Made by a program: the position numbers and the translations under genes. Positions 24,585 through 32,753 of a stretch of 57,107 nucleotides of DNA are shown piece after piece (positions within the stretch are counted from its first letter, which is position 1; each line of letters begins with the position of its first letter). The notes under the pieces are model-generated. The model was not told the origin of the DNA. It saw nothing but the letters and a program-made list of their open reading frames with translations, and ran no database searches. The DNA is taken from positions 1 through 57,107 of the IMG/VR virus record IMGVR_UViG_3300024306_000034. The stretch is one strand, 5' to 3'. This DNA comes from a virus.

Positions 24585-25619
24585 TCAATACCCTAAATCT
24601 TGTTCTTTTTCGTTAACCATAGAATTATCAGCAAGATTCTGCTGAATCTTACTATTATAATCCAATAATACCTCAAACTCTGCGTCAGTAGGCTGCCTAA
24701 CTGATACTTCTTTAAGAAGATTTTGAATGCCATCCGATTTAAACATACTAGTGTATTTCATCTTCATGGCGCCAATCCGTTGATCTTCAGACGGTTCAGG
24801 TTTTTGAGCGTACTTTTGCTTTATGTCTTTAACTTGCTGGTCAAACGATTTTTCCTTAGGTTGTGAATACTTAGCTTTAATGGCTACGATCTTATCGTCA
24901 AGATCGGTCTTTGCTGCATATCTGGCCTTTATGGCATTAAGTTCGGCCTCTGACATCTCAGCCATTGATCTTACAGGATTTTTGGCAGATTTCTTTTTAT
25001 CACTTTTGGCCTGAGATGTAGCTTGTTGTGCCGCCGTGCCATACTTTGAAGACGTGTATTGGCGCACGGCTTTATTTTGACCGACGTCTTCTCGAACCTC
25101 GCCGGTACGGGTACTTTTGCGCTTTATGTTATCAGTTGGATTGTATAGATCCATGCCTTTTGGACCATAATTAGACTTCTCAATATCTTCTTTTCTAATA
25201 TTCACCGGTCCGCGCTTTGGCGATATAGTCAAATCTTCCACCTGATCGTGGTGGACTTGCGTGCCGTCATGCAAGACATACGAGTTGTGCTGCTGAGGCC
25301 CCATATCTACTACGTCTTTTACGTCATGATAGCCCGGTTTGTTTTTAATCTTTATCTGCCAGCCTCTACCCGATGATTCTTCTTTTTTAACGGGTTGACA
25401 AGATCCCTTTTCATAAGGTTTCTTTCCAGGCGTCGGCTCGTATCCTTCCCAACAGCGATCGGCCTTGCCGACCATCTCTTTAAGTTCTTTTAGCTGGCGC
25501 TCAGCTTCTTTGATCTGCTCTTTCTTCGAACCACTTCTAAGAACGTCAACTAAGCGCTTATGCTCTTCGATGAGTTCTGGTTTTGCCTTGTAGAGATTTT
25601 TAAGTTCTTCTTTCAGCAT
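24585..25619 (-). CDS. Charged phage protein with CWEGYxPxPGKKPYxKGSC motif
   Basis: ATG 25619 is chosen because AAGGAG lies 6 bases upstream of it. The ATG two codons earlier abuts the site. Residues 1-55 form a helical hairpin, followed by RCWEGYEPTPGKKPYEKGSC (about 55-75), a Cys-containing phage motif that looks familiar. The remaining 270 residues are very rich in Lys, Gln and Asp, with helical repeats (AIKARYAAKTD, AIKAKYSQPKE, DIKQKYAQKPE, AMKMKYTSMFK), four units of an (A/D/M)-x-K-x-K-Y pattern that may bind nucleic acid or another protein. It overlaps the neighbouring gene by a few bases. It is probably virion-associated. Confidence 0.7.
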   Translation of the reverse strand: MLKEELKNLYKAKPELIEEHKRLVDVLRSGSKKEQIKEAERQLKELKEMVGKADRCWEGYEPTPGKKPYEKGSCQPVKKEESSGRGWQIKIKNKPGYHDVKDVVDMGPQQHNSYVLHDGTQVHHDQVEDLTISPKRGPVNIRKEDIEKSNYGPKGMDLYNPTDNIKRKSTRTGEVREDVGQNKAVRQYTSSKYGTAAQQATSQAKSDKKKSAKNPVRSMAEMSEAELNAIKARYAAKTDLDDKIVAIKAKYSQPKEKSFDQQVKDIKQKYAQKPEPSEDQRIGAMKMKYTSMFKSDGIQNLLKEVSVRQPTDAEFEVLLDYNSKIQQNLADNSMVNEKEQDLGY

Positions 25620-26605
25620 TTCCATCTCCTTAACGCGAGCGCTTTTCTAGTGGGTTTTCCGTTCTTATCTTTCATAGGTCCTTTTACACCAGACATCCTA
25701 GCACAAAACGAACGGCGACGCTTTGCCCGCTTGCCCGTTGGCTTATCTTCAGTTACAGCTGTTTGCAACTTAGAGCCCGGATTTTTGCGACGATAAGCCT
25801 TCACACCAGCAGCAGTCATCCCGCCCTTTTTTGATTTATGCTTAGCCTTAAGACCTTTTTCTAGAACTTCGTCATATCCTTGAGACTGCAAATAAGCAAC
25901 AACGGTTTTTTCAAGTATGTCAGAAACATCTTCACCAAAGATAACGTCGATAGATCCGTCAGAGTACAGTTGTGCGTCGATGTTTGCGTTTGATTTTGTT
26001 AAATCAGGTTCTTTAACATACGCGCCACCGCCTGATATGTGGACATCATACAATCTTTTGGCCTCGGCGCGCTGCGACGGGTTTTTTGAAAAATGAAGCT
26101 GATTTATGTATCCGGCCATAGTTGTGCGATCTTGGTGATTAGCCGGGATGACGGCCTTGTGACGAGCCATAATATTTTTAATATGATCCGGGTGGTCAGA
26201 AAGATCTTCCTTGCCAAAATGTTTTTTAGTTTCTTGTATTGCTAATCTTTCTAACTCGGTTAATTTTTCAGGTTTAACTTTAACCTTAGGCCCCGCAAAG
26301 CGACTGAGCTCAGCTGCCACATCTTTAAGAGATCCAGCCATAGGGCGTGGACCGGTAGGTGTAGTATCTGGATTAAGGCGTTTCTTTGAGTTCTCATCTT
26401 TTTTAAGAGACTCTTGGCTCTGCGATTTTAAGCAATCATCGCACAACCACTGTCTTGGACTTAATTCTTTTTGTTTGTTAGTGTTTCTGTCAAAAACAAC
26501 GTTGCGAATAGGTGTAGCGGTAAGTTTAGATATTTTCTTCTTACAGCCCGGCCCAGAGCATTCAACCACGCTAGATTTAACTGCACCTTTGCGCAACGAA
26601 TTCAT
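25613..26605 (-). CDS. Zinc-finger protein with DUF6321-like C-terminus
   Basis: The start ATG at 26605 follows AAAGGT and the preceding stop by one base. The N-terminus carries CSGPGCKKK ... WLCDDC, a four-Cys zinc site (about 16-56). The C-terminal ~70 residues have the conserved phage pattern MTAAGVKAYRRKNPGSKLQT, then SFCARMSGVKGPMKD-x-G-K-x-T-RKALALRRW-x-C, which matches what I know as the DUF6321-type phage domain. The centre is charged and His-rich. The function of this domain is unknown. It occurs in structural gene neighbourhoods, as here, and may act in DNA or head interactions. Confidence 0.75.
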   Translation of the reverse strand: MNSLRKGAVKSSVVECSGPGCKKKISKLTATPIRNVVFDRNTNKQKELSPRQWLCDDCLKSQSQESLKKDENSKKRLNPDTTPTGPRPMAGSLKDVAAELSRFAGPKVKVKPEKLTELERLAIQETKKHFGKEDLSDHPDHIKNIMARHKAVIPANHQDRTTMAGYINQLHFSKNPSQRAEAKRLYDVHISGGGAYVKEPDLTKSNANIDAQLYSDGSIDVIFGEDVSDILEKTVVAYLQSQGYDEVLEKGLKAKHKSKKGGMTAAGVKAYRRKNPGSKLQTAVTEDKPTGKRAKRRRSFCARMSGVKGPMKDKNGKPTRKALALRRWKC

Positions 26606-26606
26606 C

Positions 26607-26927
26607 TTATTTACCTTTCGCTTTTTTGCCCTGAATATAATGCGCAACGCCGGAAAGATTCTGCGCCGCCTCGGTGACCTGCGCCTTTAGCCAGTCAGGG
26701 GAGTCTTCGGAGGCTTTCATATGCTCCCTGATTTCTTGGACGTGGTGGACAATCTGTTCAAGATCAGAGAACATCATTTCTGACCCTTCTTCTTTGGCCA
26801 TCTCGTTAACGCCTTCTCCACCTTTAATTGGGTTGGATGGCGATGGGACGATGGAAACATCTTCTTTAGACATTTCGTTTTTAACTAGCGACCATTGACC
26901 ATTTTGGGATTTAATTAGCTTTTCCAT
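26607..26927 (-). CDS. Small acidic protein, 106 aa
   Basis: The N-terminus MEKLIKSQNGQWSLVKNEM shares the LIK...NGQW motif with the 299-residue protein encoded between the terminase halves. The segment GEGVNEMAKEEG is shared with the scaffold protein at protein and DNA level. A short helical C-terminus (WLKAQVTEAAQNLSGVAHYI) follows. The start overlaps the end of the preceding gene. Likely virion or assembly-related; no family named. Confidence 0.65.
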   Translation of the reverse strand: MEKLIKSQNGQWSLVKNEMSKEDVSIVPSPSNPIKGGEGVNEMAKEEGSEMMFSDLEQIVHHVQEIREHMKASEDSPDWLKAQVTEAAQNLSGVAHYIQGKKAKGK

Positions 26928-27783
26928 CGATTTTGCCCTTATTCTTTAGATGTTCTAGTTTGGTCTTAAGCTCTTCCTCGAGATGCTTGATCCGGAGATC
27001 CTTCTCCTTCTTGGCGTGCTCATATTCTAGATCGGCCATACGCTTAGCGTGATCGGTTTGAATATCAGTCTGATCTTTTATGCGATCCATGTGATGGTCG
27101 TGCTTTTCCTGTTGGCGCTGTTGCTCGAGATCCATAGCTCGAGCTTCGTGGTCGCCACCGCCAGGCGTGTGACCGTGAACGATATAAGCTATTTCAGAGT
27201 CAGAGTACCCCTCTTGACGAAGAAGGTCGATTAACTTCTCCTCGTCGTACTCGTCTGTATCTTGGCTGGGCGCGCCTTGCTCAGGCGCAGCCTCTTGAGC
27301 GTCAGCATCAGGACCCTGATCTCCCTGGAGAGATGAAATATCCACTGCGTCTGATTGGTCCTCGGCATCTGGGTCCTCTATGGGTTGCTGTGCGCTTTGA
27401 TCTACCTCTTGACTGCCAGCAGTTTGAGCTGTATCAGCGTCATCAGGAACCTGACCTCCAGCTGACGCTCCTTGATCGTCTTCATTTTGTTCTCGCATCG
27501 GCATGAAGGCCATCTCGTGGCTGATCTGCGCCTTAAGTAGTTCCCACCTTTCGATGAGCGATTTTTTGAGCGGTTTGCGTAACGGTTCTTTGCCTGGGCC
27601 GCGGGTGATCGAGCCATCAGGGTTGGTGATCTCATGAGTATCTTCTTTGGAGAAGTCGAGGTCGTCGATCTCGCGGTGGTAAACCTTACCGTCTACGCCG
27701 TCGAGCTGGTAAGTAAAGCCATCTTCGCACTTCTCGATGCCCTTGATGTCTCGCCATTTGTTTTTATGTAGCGCTTTTGGCAT
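26911..27783 (-). CDS. Acidic, partly disordered phage protein with C-terminal coiled coil, 290 aa
   Basis: The ~75-residue N-terminal domain is compact (KCEDGFTYQLDGVDGKVYHR). A ~90-residue Asp/Glu/Gln/Ala-rich disordered linker follows, then a conserved-looking EEKLIDLLRQEGYSDSEIAY with HGHTPGGGDHEARA, then an uninterrupted charged coiled coil (EKDLRIKHLEEELKTKLEHL). This helical end could act as a scaffold or internal head component. The gene sits between two connector-region genes. Function not established. Confidence 0.68.
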   Translation of the reverse strand: MPKALHKNKWRDIKGIEKCEDGFTYQLDGVDGKVYHREIDDLDFSKEDTHEITNPDGSITRGPGKEPLRKPLKKSLIERWELLKAQISHEMAFMPMREQNEDDQGASAGGQVPDDADTAQTAGSQEVDQSAQQPIEDPDAEDQSDAVDISSLQGDQGPDADAQEAAPEQGAPSQDTDEYDEEKLIDLLRQEGYSDSEIAYIVHGHTPGGGDHEARAMDLEQQRQQEKHDHHMDRIKDQTDIQTDHAKRMADLEYEHAKKEKDLRIKHLEEELKTKLEHLKNKGKIDGKAN

Positions 27784-27805
27784 TGGTTTACCTTAAGTAT
27801 TTCTA

Positions 27806-28636
27806 TTAGAAAAAGTCGATCAACAGCTTCTTTTGATAGTAATTGCGAGCAGCATCTAGTTCTTGTTGTACCTGCTCTTTTAGGTCAGCGATACGACCAG
27901 TAAGGAACTGGATACCAGGTGTACCTACACTTTGCGAAGTTCCGTCGAGTCCGATGCCGATTGAGCTGTATGGAAAAATTAGGTGACCTAAAGCACTGAG
28001 CGCCATTAGCGCGGCCATCTTCTCTATCAAGCCAGAAACCATGGCGGGGACTTTGTCTGGCTCAAAGCCGGCGCGGTATTTAACTAAAACTGCACCCGGA
28101 AAATTAAATACGCCCATAGCCATAAGCGCCATGAATTGCGCGCCGGCGAACGATGACAATACAAAACCAGATGTAGCTGTCCCCAGGACCGGCACTAGAC
28201 GTATCGCACCCTCTTGACCGTTGACATACACAAATTCTAGCGGAAACTCGACCAGCGGCGGTAGCGGAGTTCCATTACCAAAACTTAACTGCACGGATTG
28301 ACAATTCAGTATGGGTGAGTTGTTAAGTTTAATCCAAGCGTACTGCTGAGTCCAGATCTCGCGATCATAGTCGTGACGCTCTTCAAATGCCACGGGCGTA
28401 ATAAAAATGTTGAGCTCGTGCTCTAATCTAGAAATAGCCTTAGTGATATAGTCATTAAGCGTGGTGTCGGAGATGGTCTGACCAGTAAGCGCAGACTTCA
28501 AAGGGATCCCAAACAAACTTGTCTCTTTTAAGGTTTGCGCAGTCGGCAGGGGGAGATATCTTGTTACCGACGGCTGTTCCTGCTCACTGTTCATGAACGG
28601 GAAGGGCGGATTTAATGGTGAGTTAGATATTCCCAT
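27806..28636 (-). CDS. Head-tail connector/adaptor candidate
   Basis: ATG 28636 is preferred to the GTG one codon earlier. The protein begins with a proline-rich arm, then a helical segment TLNDYITKAISRLEHELNIF followed by ITPVAFEERHDYD, the usual arrangement of gp6/gp15-like adaptor proteins, where a helical DNA-packaging domain leads into a beta domain. A long hydrophobic-Ala stretch (IEKMAALMALSALGHLIFPY) and a C-terminal helix ending in DAARNYYQKKLLIDFF follow. Such proteins close the portal ring after packaging. It does not overlap its neighbours: a 3-base gap precedes it and a 22-base gap follows. Confidence 0.6.
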   Translation of the reverse strand: MGISNSPLNPPFPFMNSEQEQPSVTRYLPLPTAQTLKETSLFGIPLKSALTGQTISDTTLNDYITKAISRLEHELNIFITPVAFEERHDYDREIWTQQYAWIKLNNSPILNCQSVQLSFGNGTPLPPLVEFPLEFVYVNGQEGAIRLVPVLGTATSGFVLSSFAGAQFMALMAMGVFNFPGAVLVKYRAGFEPDKVPAMVSGLIEKMAALMALSALGHLIFPYSSIGIGLDGTSQSVGTPGIQFLTGRIADLKEQVQQELDAARNYYQKKLLIDFF

Positions 28637-28639
28637 CAC

Positions 28640-30148
28640 TTAGTCTTTCTTTGTTTGGAGCGACATCTTAGCCGCATCAATGCGCTGCATGCGTTCGTGC
28701 TGATCTGGTTTTGCCGCGCGACGAATTACAACTTTTGGTTTTTCTGGCGCAGGTGCGGGCGCTGCACCGGTTTCAGCCGGTGTCTGCGGCGCAGAAGCTT
28801 GAGTTTGAGGTTTTAATTTTGCCTGAGAAGCCTGAACCTCAGGTTTAAGTACTGATTCAATGTATTTGCCATGTCTCTGTTGAAATAGTGAATATGGATC
28901 CCACTCTTCAGAAACGCCAGAACCCTTTTCGTCGTCGTCTTCTTTAGACTTATATCCCATATGTTGAGCAGCAACCGCTGCAGAACCGGCAAAAGAAGGT
29001 TCATCTTCTTTTATTCCCTGTTTCTCGGATTCTTTGATCTGAGATTCGCTTTGCTGTATTCCTTCGACTGGTTCTTCGATACCTTCTGATTGCCCTAAGC
29101 CTTCAGATTGTGCCTGAGGAGTTTCGCGGACAAAACCTAAAGCTAGTCTTTGCTTCTCTTCTTTTAGACGCTGCTTTCTTGCTTCGCGACTTTCTTGAAA
29201 CACCTGACCAGCTTTAGCGGATCCTAGAATTTCTTTGTTTCGATCTGCGTTCTGTCGGTGCCAGTTTTTCTTCCATTCTGAAATTCGTTTAAGCTTATCT
29301 TCGGGGCTCGCATTCTTGAGCTCATCAGAGCCTAAAAAGTTTTCATATGCCTTGTTATAATCTGAATAAACTTGACTATGTGCCTGCTGTCGTTTGTGTT
29401 GCGCATACAGTTCAGGATTTTCCTCGGGAACGAGCGATTCTGCTTCTCTAGCCTTTTGCGCTTCAAGCAGTTGAGCTGCCATTGGACGCAATCTTTCTAA
29501 GATTTTTGGCGATAATTCTGTTGGGTTTATTTGCGACCTTAAGGCGTGCTCGTATGTCTCTGCCTCGCCTCGTCCGCGCTTATTAGATCCAACCTTTTTA
29601 ATCGAGACCATGTGTGCTGCTTCGCGGGGATGGTATCCCGCTTGGATAAGCTTTTGCATCTGCTCAAGCTCTTGCGGGGTGTGATCCGGGTGCTGGGCCC
29701 AATCCCTACGATAACTTTTCTTTACGTCATCTGCTTTAGACAGATCTTCTATTAATTCTGACTTTAAAGCGCTCAATGCAATTTGAAGACTTTGCAAGTA
29801 TTCAGCTTTAACTAAGTGCATGCCAGCGCGTTTGGTTTTAACTGATTGTATGTCTTTGATCTTTTGTTTCTGCTCTGGTGACAGCAGTCGATCTTTGTTA
29901 GATTGCCACCAGGCATGTAGAGCTTCGTGAGCTTCTTGCGGAATGGTGGTCTTTTTCCCCTGGGCAGCTAATGCACGCTCTACTAAAATATTTTGATGAT
30001 CTTGATCAGCTTTAGACATCCCGCCCATCTGCTTGAAGATGTGCATTATTAAAGGCCAACGCTTAGATTTGCCTTGCTCTGCGGCAATCTCTTTGGCCTT
30101 TTCCCACTTCTTCTCTTGTGATGGTGTTTCTATGACGCCTTTTGGCAT
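28640..30148 (-). CDS. Large charged phage protein with WEKAKEIAxxxG N-terminus, 502 aa
   Basis: The first 45 residues (KKWEKAKEIAAEQGK, then a WPLIMHIFKQMGG end) match a small domain common at the N-terminus of phage structural and DNA-transfer proteins. The remainder is helical and highly charged (many Gln, Glu, Lys, Ala), with an inserted HPREAAHMVSIKKVGSNKRG segment and a Pro/Ala/Gln-rich C-terminal tail. No catalytic motif is visible. It looks like an internal or ejected virion protein, but that is an inference from composition and neighbours. Confidence 0.68.
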   Translation of the reverse strand: MPKGVIETPSQEKKWEKAKEIAAEQGKSKRWPLIMHIFKQMGGMSKADQDHQNILVERALAAQGKKTTIPQEAHEALHAWWQSNKDRLLSPEQKQKIKDIQSVKTKRAGMHLVKAEYLQSLQIALSALKSELIEDLSKADDVKKSYRRDWAQHPDHTPQELEQMQKLIQAGYHPREAAHMVSIKKVGSNKRGRGEAETYEHALRSQINPTELSPKILERLRPMAAQLLEAQKAREAESLVPEENPELYAQHKRQQAHSQVYSDYNKAYENFLGSDELKNASPEDKLKRISEWKKNWHRQNADRNKEILGSAKAGQVFQESREARKQRLKEEKQRLALGFVRETPQAQSEGLGQSEGIEEPVEGIQQSESQIKESEKQGIKEDEPSFAGSAAVAAQHMGYKSKEDDDEKGSGVSEEWDPYSLFQQRHGKYIESVLKPEVQASQAKLKPQTQASAPQTPAETGAAPAPAPEKPKVVIRRAAKPDQHERMQRIDAAKMSLQTKKD

Positions 30149-30157
30149 AAGTAAATC

Positions 30158-31360
30158 CTACGATTTTTTTCCTGGCAATAAATCCCAAAGAGCTTGCACA
30201 TCAGGGGAGCGGGTATATTCTTCTTTTTTAGCCGGCGCAGCAGGTGTCGCTGACGGAGCGGTAGGCGCTGAAGCAGACGTGCCGTATTTTAATATCTGCT
30301 GAGCAGAGCGCATAGGATCGGCGCTCTTGCCAGAAGATTTTTTAGACCCTTTGGATTCGTACCATGGATCAACTTTTTTAGATGTAGGGTGGACTGGTTC
30401 TCCAACTTGCTGACCACGCGATTCGTGCGCCCCTGATTCTCGCAGTGAGTTTTGATGAGCAGTGTGAGCAGCAAAATGAGGTGTATCGTAGAAATCCTCG
30501 TGATCAATCATGTACTGCATTGCCCGATCGCTACCGTCTGGTATTTCGCTTTGCTTAAGGTCGCTTAGCTTCATGATTGGATGGTTGTCGAATGCGTGAG
30601 ATTTGTTTCCGTCAAATAAGTTTTCAACTGGGTCAATAGATATATGCTTGCCATTGATTGCGACATGCTCCATTGGATATGCGCCAACGTGACCGTGGGT
30701 GCTTACTTCTGCCATTTCTGATTCATGGGGATCGTTCTGTAGGAACGACCAATCGTTACCTGCAGGTTCAAATCTAAAAGCACCCTTAGTGTCGTTTATG
30801 TATGCGTTTGGCGTTAAAAGACCTTGGTGCATCTTTCCCTTTCCCTTGCCGCCGGGCAGATGCCAAGTGTTAACTTTTTCCGCATATGCAGGGTCTCTAG
30901 CTATTCGCTGGGCGAACGTTTCTAAATTTCTTGGATGTCCTCTTTCCCACGGTTTTATGTCAACTCGATCAATCTGCAGCGCACCGCCGGTGTGTGGTTC
31001 TGCTTGAACACCGAATCTAAGTATCTTAAAAAAATTACCGGCATGCTCATTGGCTAGCTTTTTATTACCGGTTGCCAAAGCGGCTTTATAGCGCGATGCA
31101 TGGTGGCTTAAAGCTTCGCGAATCATGTCTGGAAGACGACTGGATGTGGCAGGATCTTTGGTGTCGTTTTTGATCTCGTTGGCAAAATGCTTGATTGCGG
31201 CATTGGCAGCGCCACCTGAAGCTTTATTTTCCGCCATCTTGCGCAAAGATTCTATGACCTGATTAGTCAACACCTCGTCTGCGATAACTTGAATAATAGT
31301 TCTTAACGACTCATCTTCAGTCTTGCGGAGAAGAAGCTCTTTTAGAGAAGATAAGCTCAT
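30158..31360 (-). CDS. Hypothetical probable virion-associated protein, 400 aa
   Basis: A helical N-terminal 120 residues is followed by a central His/Gly/Asp-rich region (about 130-290, with TWHLPGGKGKGKMHQG, HESEMAEVSTHGHVG and KSHAFDNHPIMK). The C-terminus is Ser/Lys/Pro/Ala-rich and disordered. The number of paired His residues is notable and may reflect metal binding, but no fold is recognised. It starts one base after the stop of the 101-residue gene encoded upstream of it. No function assigned. Confidence 0.65.
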   Translation of the reverse strand: MSLSSLKELLLRKTEDESLRTIIQVIADEVLTNQVIESLRKMAENKASGGAANAAIKHFANEIKNDTKDPATSSRLPDMIREALSHHASRYKAALATGNKKLANEHAGNFFKILRFGVQAEPHTGGALQIDRVDIKPWERGHPRNLETFAQRIARDPAYAEKVNTWHLPGGKGKGKMHQGLLTPNAYINDTKGAFRFEPAGNDWSFLQNDPHESEMAEVSTHGHVGAYPMEHVAINGKHISIDPVENLFDGNKSHAFDNHPIMKLSDLKQSEIPDGSDRAMQYMIDHEDFYDTPHFAAHTAHQNSLRESGAHESRGQQVGEPVHPTSKKVDPWYESKGSKKSSGKSADPMRSAQQILKYGTSASAPTAPSATPAAPAKKEEYTRSPDVQALWDLLPGKKS

Positions 31361-31361
31361 G

Positions 31362-31667
31362 TTAGTCCCTGTCTACTTCTAGACCGATCTGCACGTACGC
31401 CGCACCTGAAACAACGAGCGTTACTGTGTCTTTTTTGTCAGAGTTTGTTCCGCGACCAGCATTGAGATAAAAAATCTCACCCGCAGTAAGCCCTGCCGCA
31501 AGTACACCATCTAGAACTACGTTTCCAGCGGCTGTAGCTCGGACTCGAATTGCGCAGTACTTTGGCACTTCCCAGGTTCCTGAAAAACCAGAACTTATCT
31601 CACGCCACACTAGACCGACATCCGCAACTCGGCTGGCACCTGTGGGTAAATTGATGGCTCTTGACAT
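31362..31667 (-). CDS. Small beta-rich structural-type protein, 101 aa
   Basis: This Gly/Ala/Val-rich protein has alternating hydrophobic strands (AIRVRATAAGNVVLDGVLAA and TVTLVVSGAAYVQIGLEVD), typical of decoration or head-completion proteins. It has its own possible promoter 30 bases upstream (31695-31700). Its start has GAGGAG upstream. The virion assignment is by composition and location only. Confidence 0.65.
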   Translation of the reverse strand: MSRAINLPTGASRVADVGLVWREISSGFSGTWEVPKYCAIRVRATAAGNVVLDGVLAAGLTAGEIFYLNAGRGTNSDKKDTVTLVVSGAAYVQIGLEVDRD

Positions 31668-31694
31668 GCAGTCTCTCCTCGTTAAGCTGAAGTA

Positions 31695-31700
31695 ATTATA
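31695..31700 (-). promoter_or_regulatory. Possible -10 element (TATAAT) before the 31667 gene
   Basis: On the minus strand the gap between the HExxH gene and the 101-residue gene reads GCTGGTATAATTACTTC. A TTGTCA lies 14 bases upstream of the TATAAT, within an imperfect dyad (TTCCGA...TCGGAA, 31707-31729). The short spacer makes a standard sigma-70 promoter uncertain. Confidence 0.4.
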
Positions 31701-31729
31701 CCAGCTTCCGAGGTTGACAACTTCGGAAA

Positions 31730-32347
31730 TCAGATCTTATTTCTAAGTACCGCTTTAAGCTTAAGATCTTGTAATTGTTTAGTAATTTTAACATCGCACT
31801 TAAGATCGTTGTCGGTCAACCAATCCGGATTGGCCGACACATACGCGTGTACTTCGTCAACGTGTACAGATTGGTGATAACCCATATCGGCCACCTCGAG
31901 GAAGAGGTGCGCGAGCTTGTCTAGGTTGTCACTGATTATCTTCTGCGCGGCGGCGCGGTACTCAGGATCCACGTAGAACAGCGCGTGGCAGATCTCGTGC
32001 TCTAGAGCGTCTGAACCCTCGTTGGCGCCGATTACGTAGAACGGCTGGGGCTCGTCCACGAACGCAGCGATCAGTGCTTTCTCCCTATCAGACAGCGGAT
32101 CAAAGTTACCGCGTTTAAACGGATCAAACATCGACGACGGGATATTGAAGCCAGACCAGTCATCGACGTACGAGAACGATCCGTTCTCGGCAGCGTACCA
32201 TGCTTTAAACTCATCTAATGAGAATGCTTGGCCACGAAATCTCGGCGATTCGTAGCACTCTTGAAAGCGCAAAAACGAAAGGGCCAGATCTTCCTGGGTA
32301 TCGAAAGACACGAGCCACACGTTCTTGAGTATTTGAGTCTTCTTCAT
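31730..32347 (-). CDS. HExxH zinc-metalloprotease-like protein
   Basis: The motif DALEHEICHALFY contains HEICH (about residues 117-121 from ATG 32347), the two His ligands and the Glu of zincin-type metallopeptidases, followed by FYVDPEYRAA. Candidate third ligands lie downstream (YHQSVHVDE). The N-terminal 100 residues are globular, without signal peptide. A GTG at 32353 (overlapping the upstream stop) is an alternative start. The role could be structural-protein processing or host targeting. The family is not named. Confidence 0.65.
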   Translation of the reverse strand: MKKTQILKNVWLVSFDTQEDLALSFLRFQECYESPRFRGQAFSLDEFKAWYAAENGSFSYVDDWSGFNIPSSMFDPFKRGNFDPLSDREKALIAAFVDEPQPFYVIGANEGSDALEHEICHALFYVDPEYRAAAQKIISDNLDKLAHLFLEVADMGYHQSVHVDEVHAYVSANPDWLTDNDLKCDVKITKQLQDLKLKAVLRNKI

Positions 32348-32349
32348 GA

Positions 32350-32724
32350 TCACTCAGGATCTGAGGCGGAGAAATCTAAAGCAGAGATGTTTGGCAGCAA
32401 ACTAGCCAACGTCTCCCTGGTCAGGGTTAGAGTTCCACCGTCGAAGTCAACCAGAACTAGCATATCTAAAGAATATACAGATCTCGCACGCAAACTGAGC
32501 GAAAGCGATGCTTCCGGTGCCGCCGGCGAATAGTCGAACGTTAGAATCTTTCTCTGATTGCCCTCGTCAGAGGAGTAATGTGCGACGACTCTGCTGATGT
32601 TGGCGTCAACGGTCCAGTAAAGATCCGTGGCCACTGGCGCAAGCGCAGATAAGGCAGATTTATCCAGAGTCAATGTTGTTGGCGTACCTTTTACTACAGA
32701 TCCAGAGAAGTTTAGTAAAGCCAT
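32350..32724 (-). CDS. Small beta-rich protein, 124 aa
   Basis: Started at ATG 32724 (MALLNFSG), which has GAGG upstream; the longer frame to 32748 adds residues without a site. The sequence is strand-rich and Ser/Leu/Thr-rich (TPTTLTLDKSALSALAPVAT), typical of small virion decoration or neck proteins. It lies between the HNH-kinase fusion and the HExxH gene. No homologue named. Confidence 0.65.
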   Translation of the reverse strand: MALLNFSGSVVKGTPTTLTLDKSALSALAPVATDLYWTVDANISRVVAHYSSDEGNQRKILTFDYSPAAPEASLSLSLRARSVYSLDMLVLVDFDGGTLTLTRETLASLLPNISALDFSASDPE

Positions 32725-32753
32725 GGTGGTCCTCGAATATATGGGCAATATTG

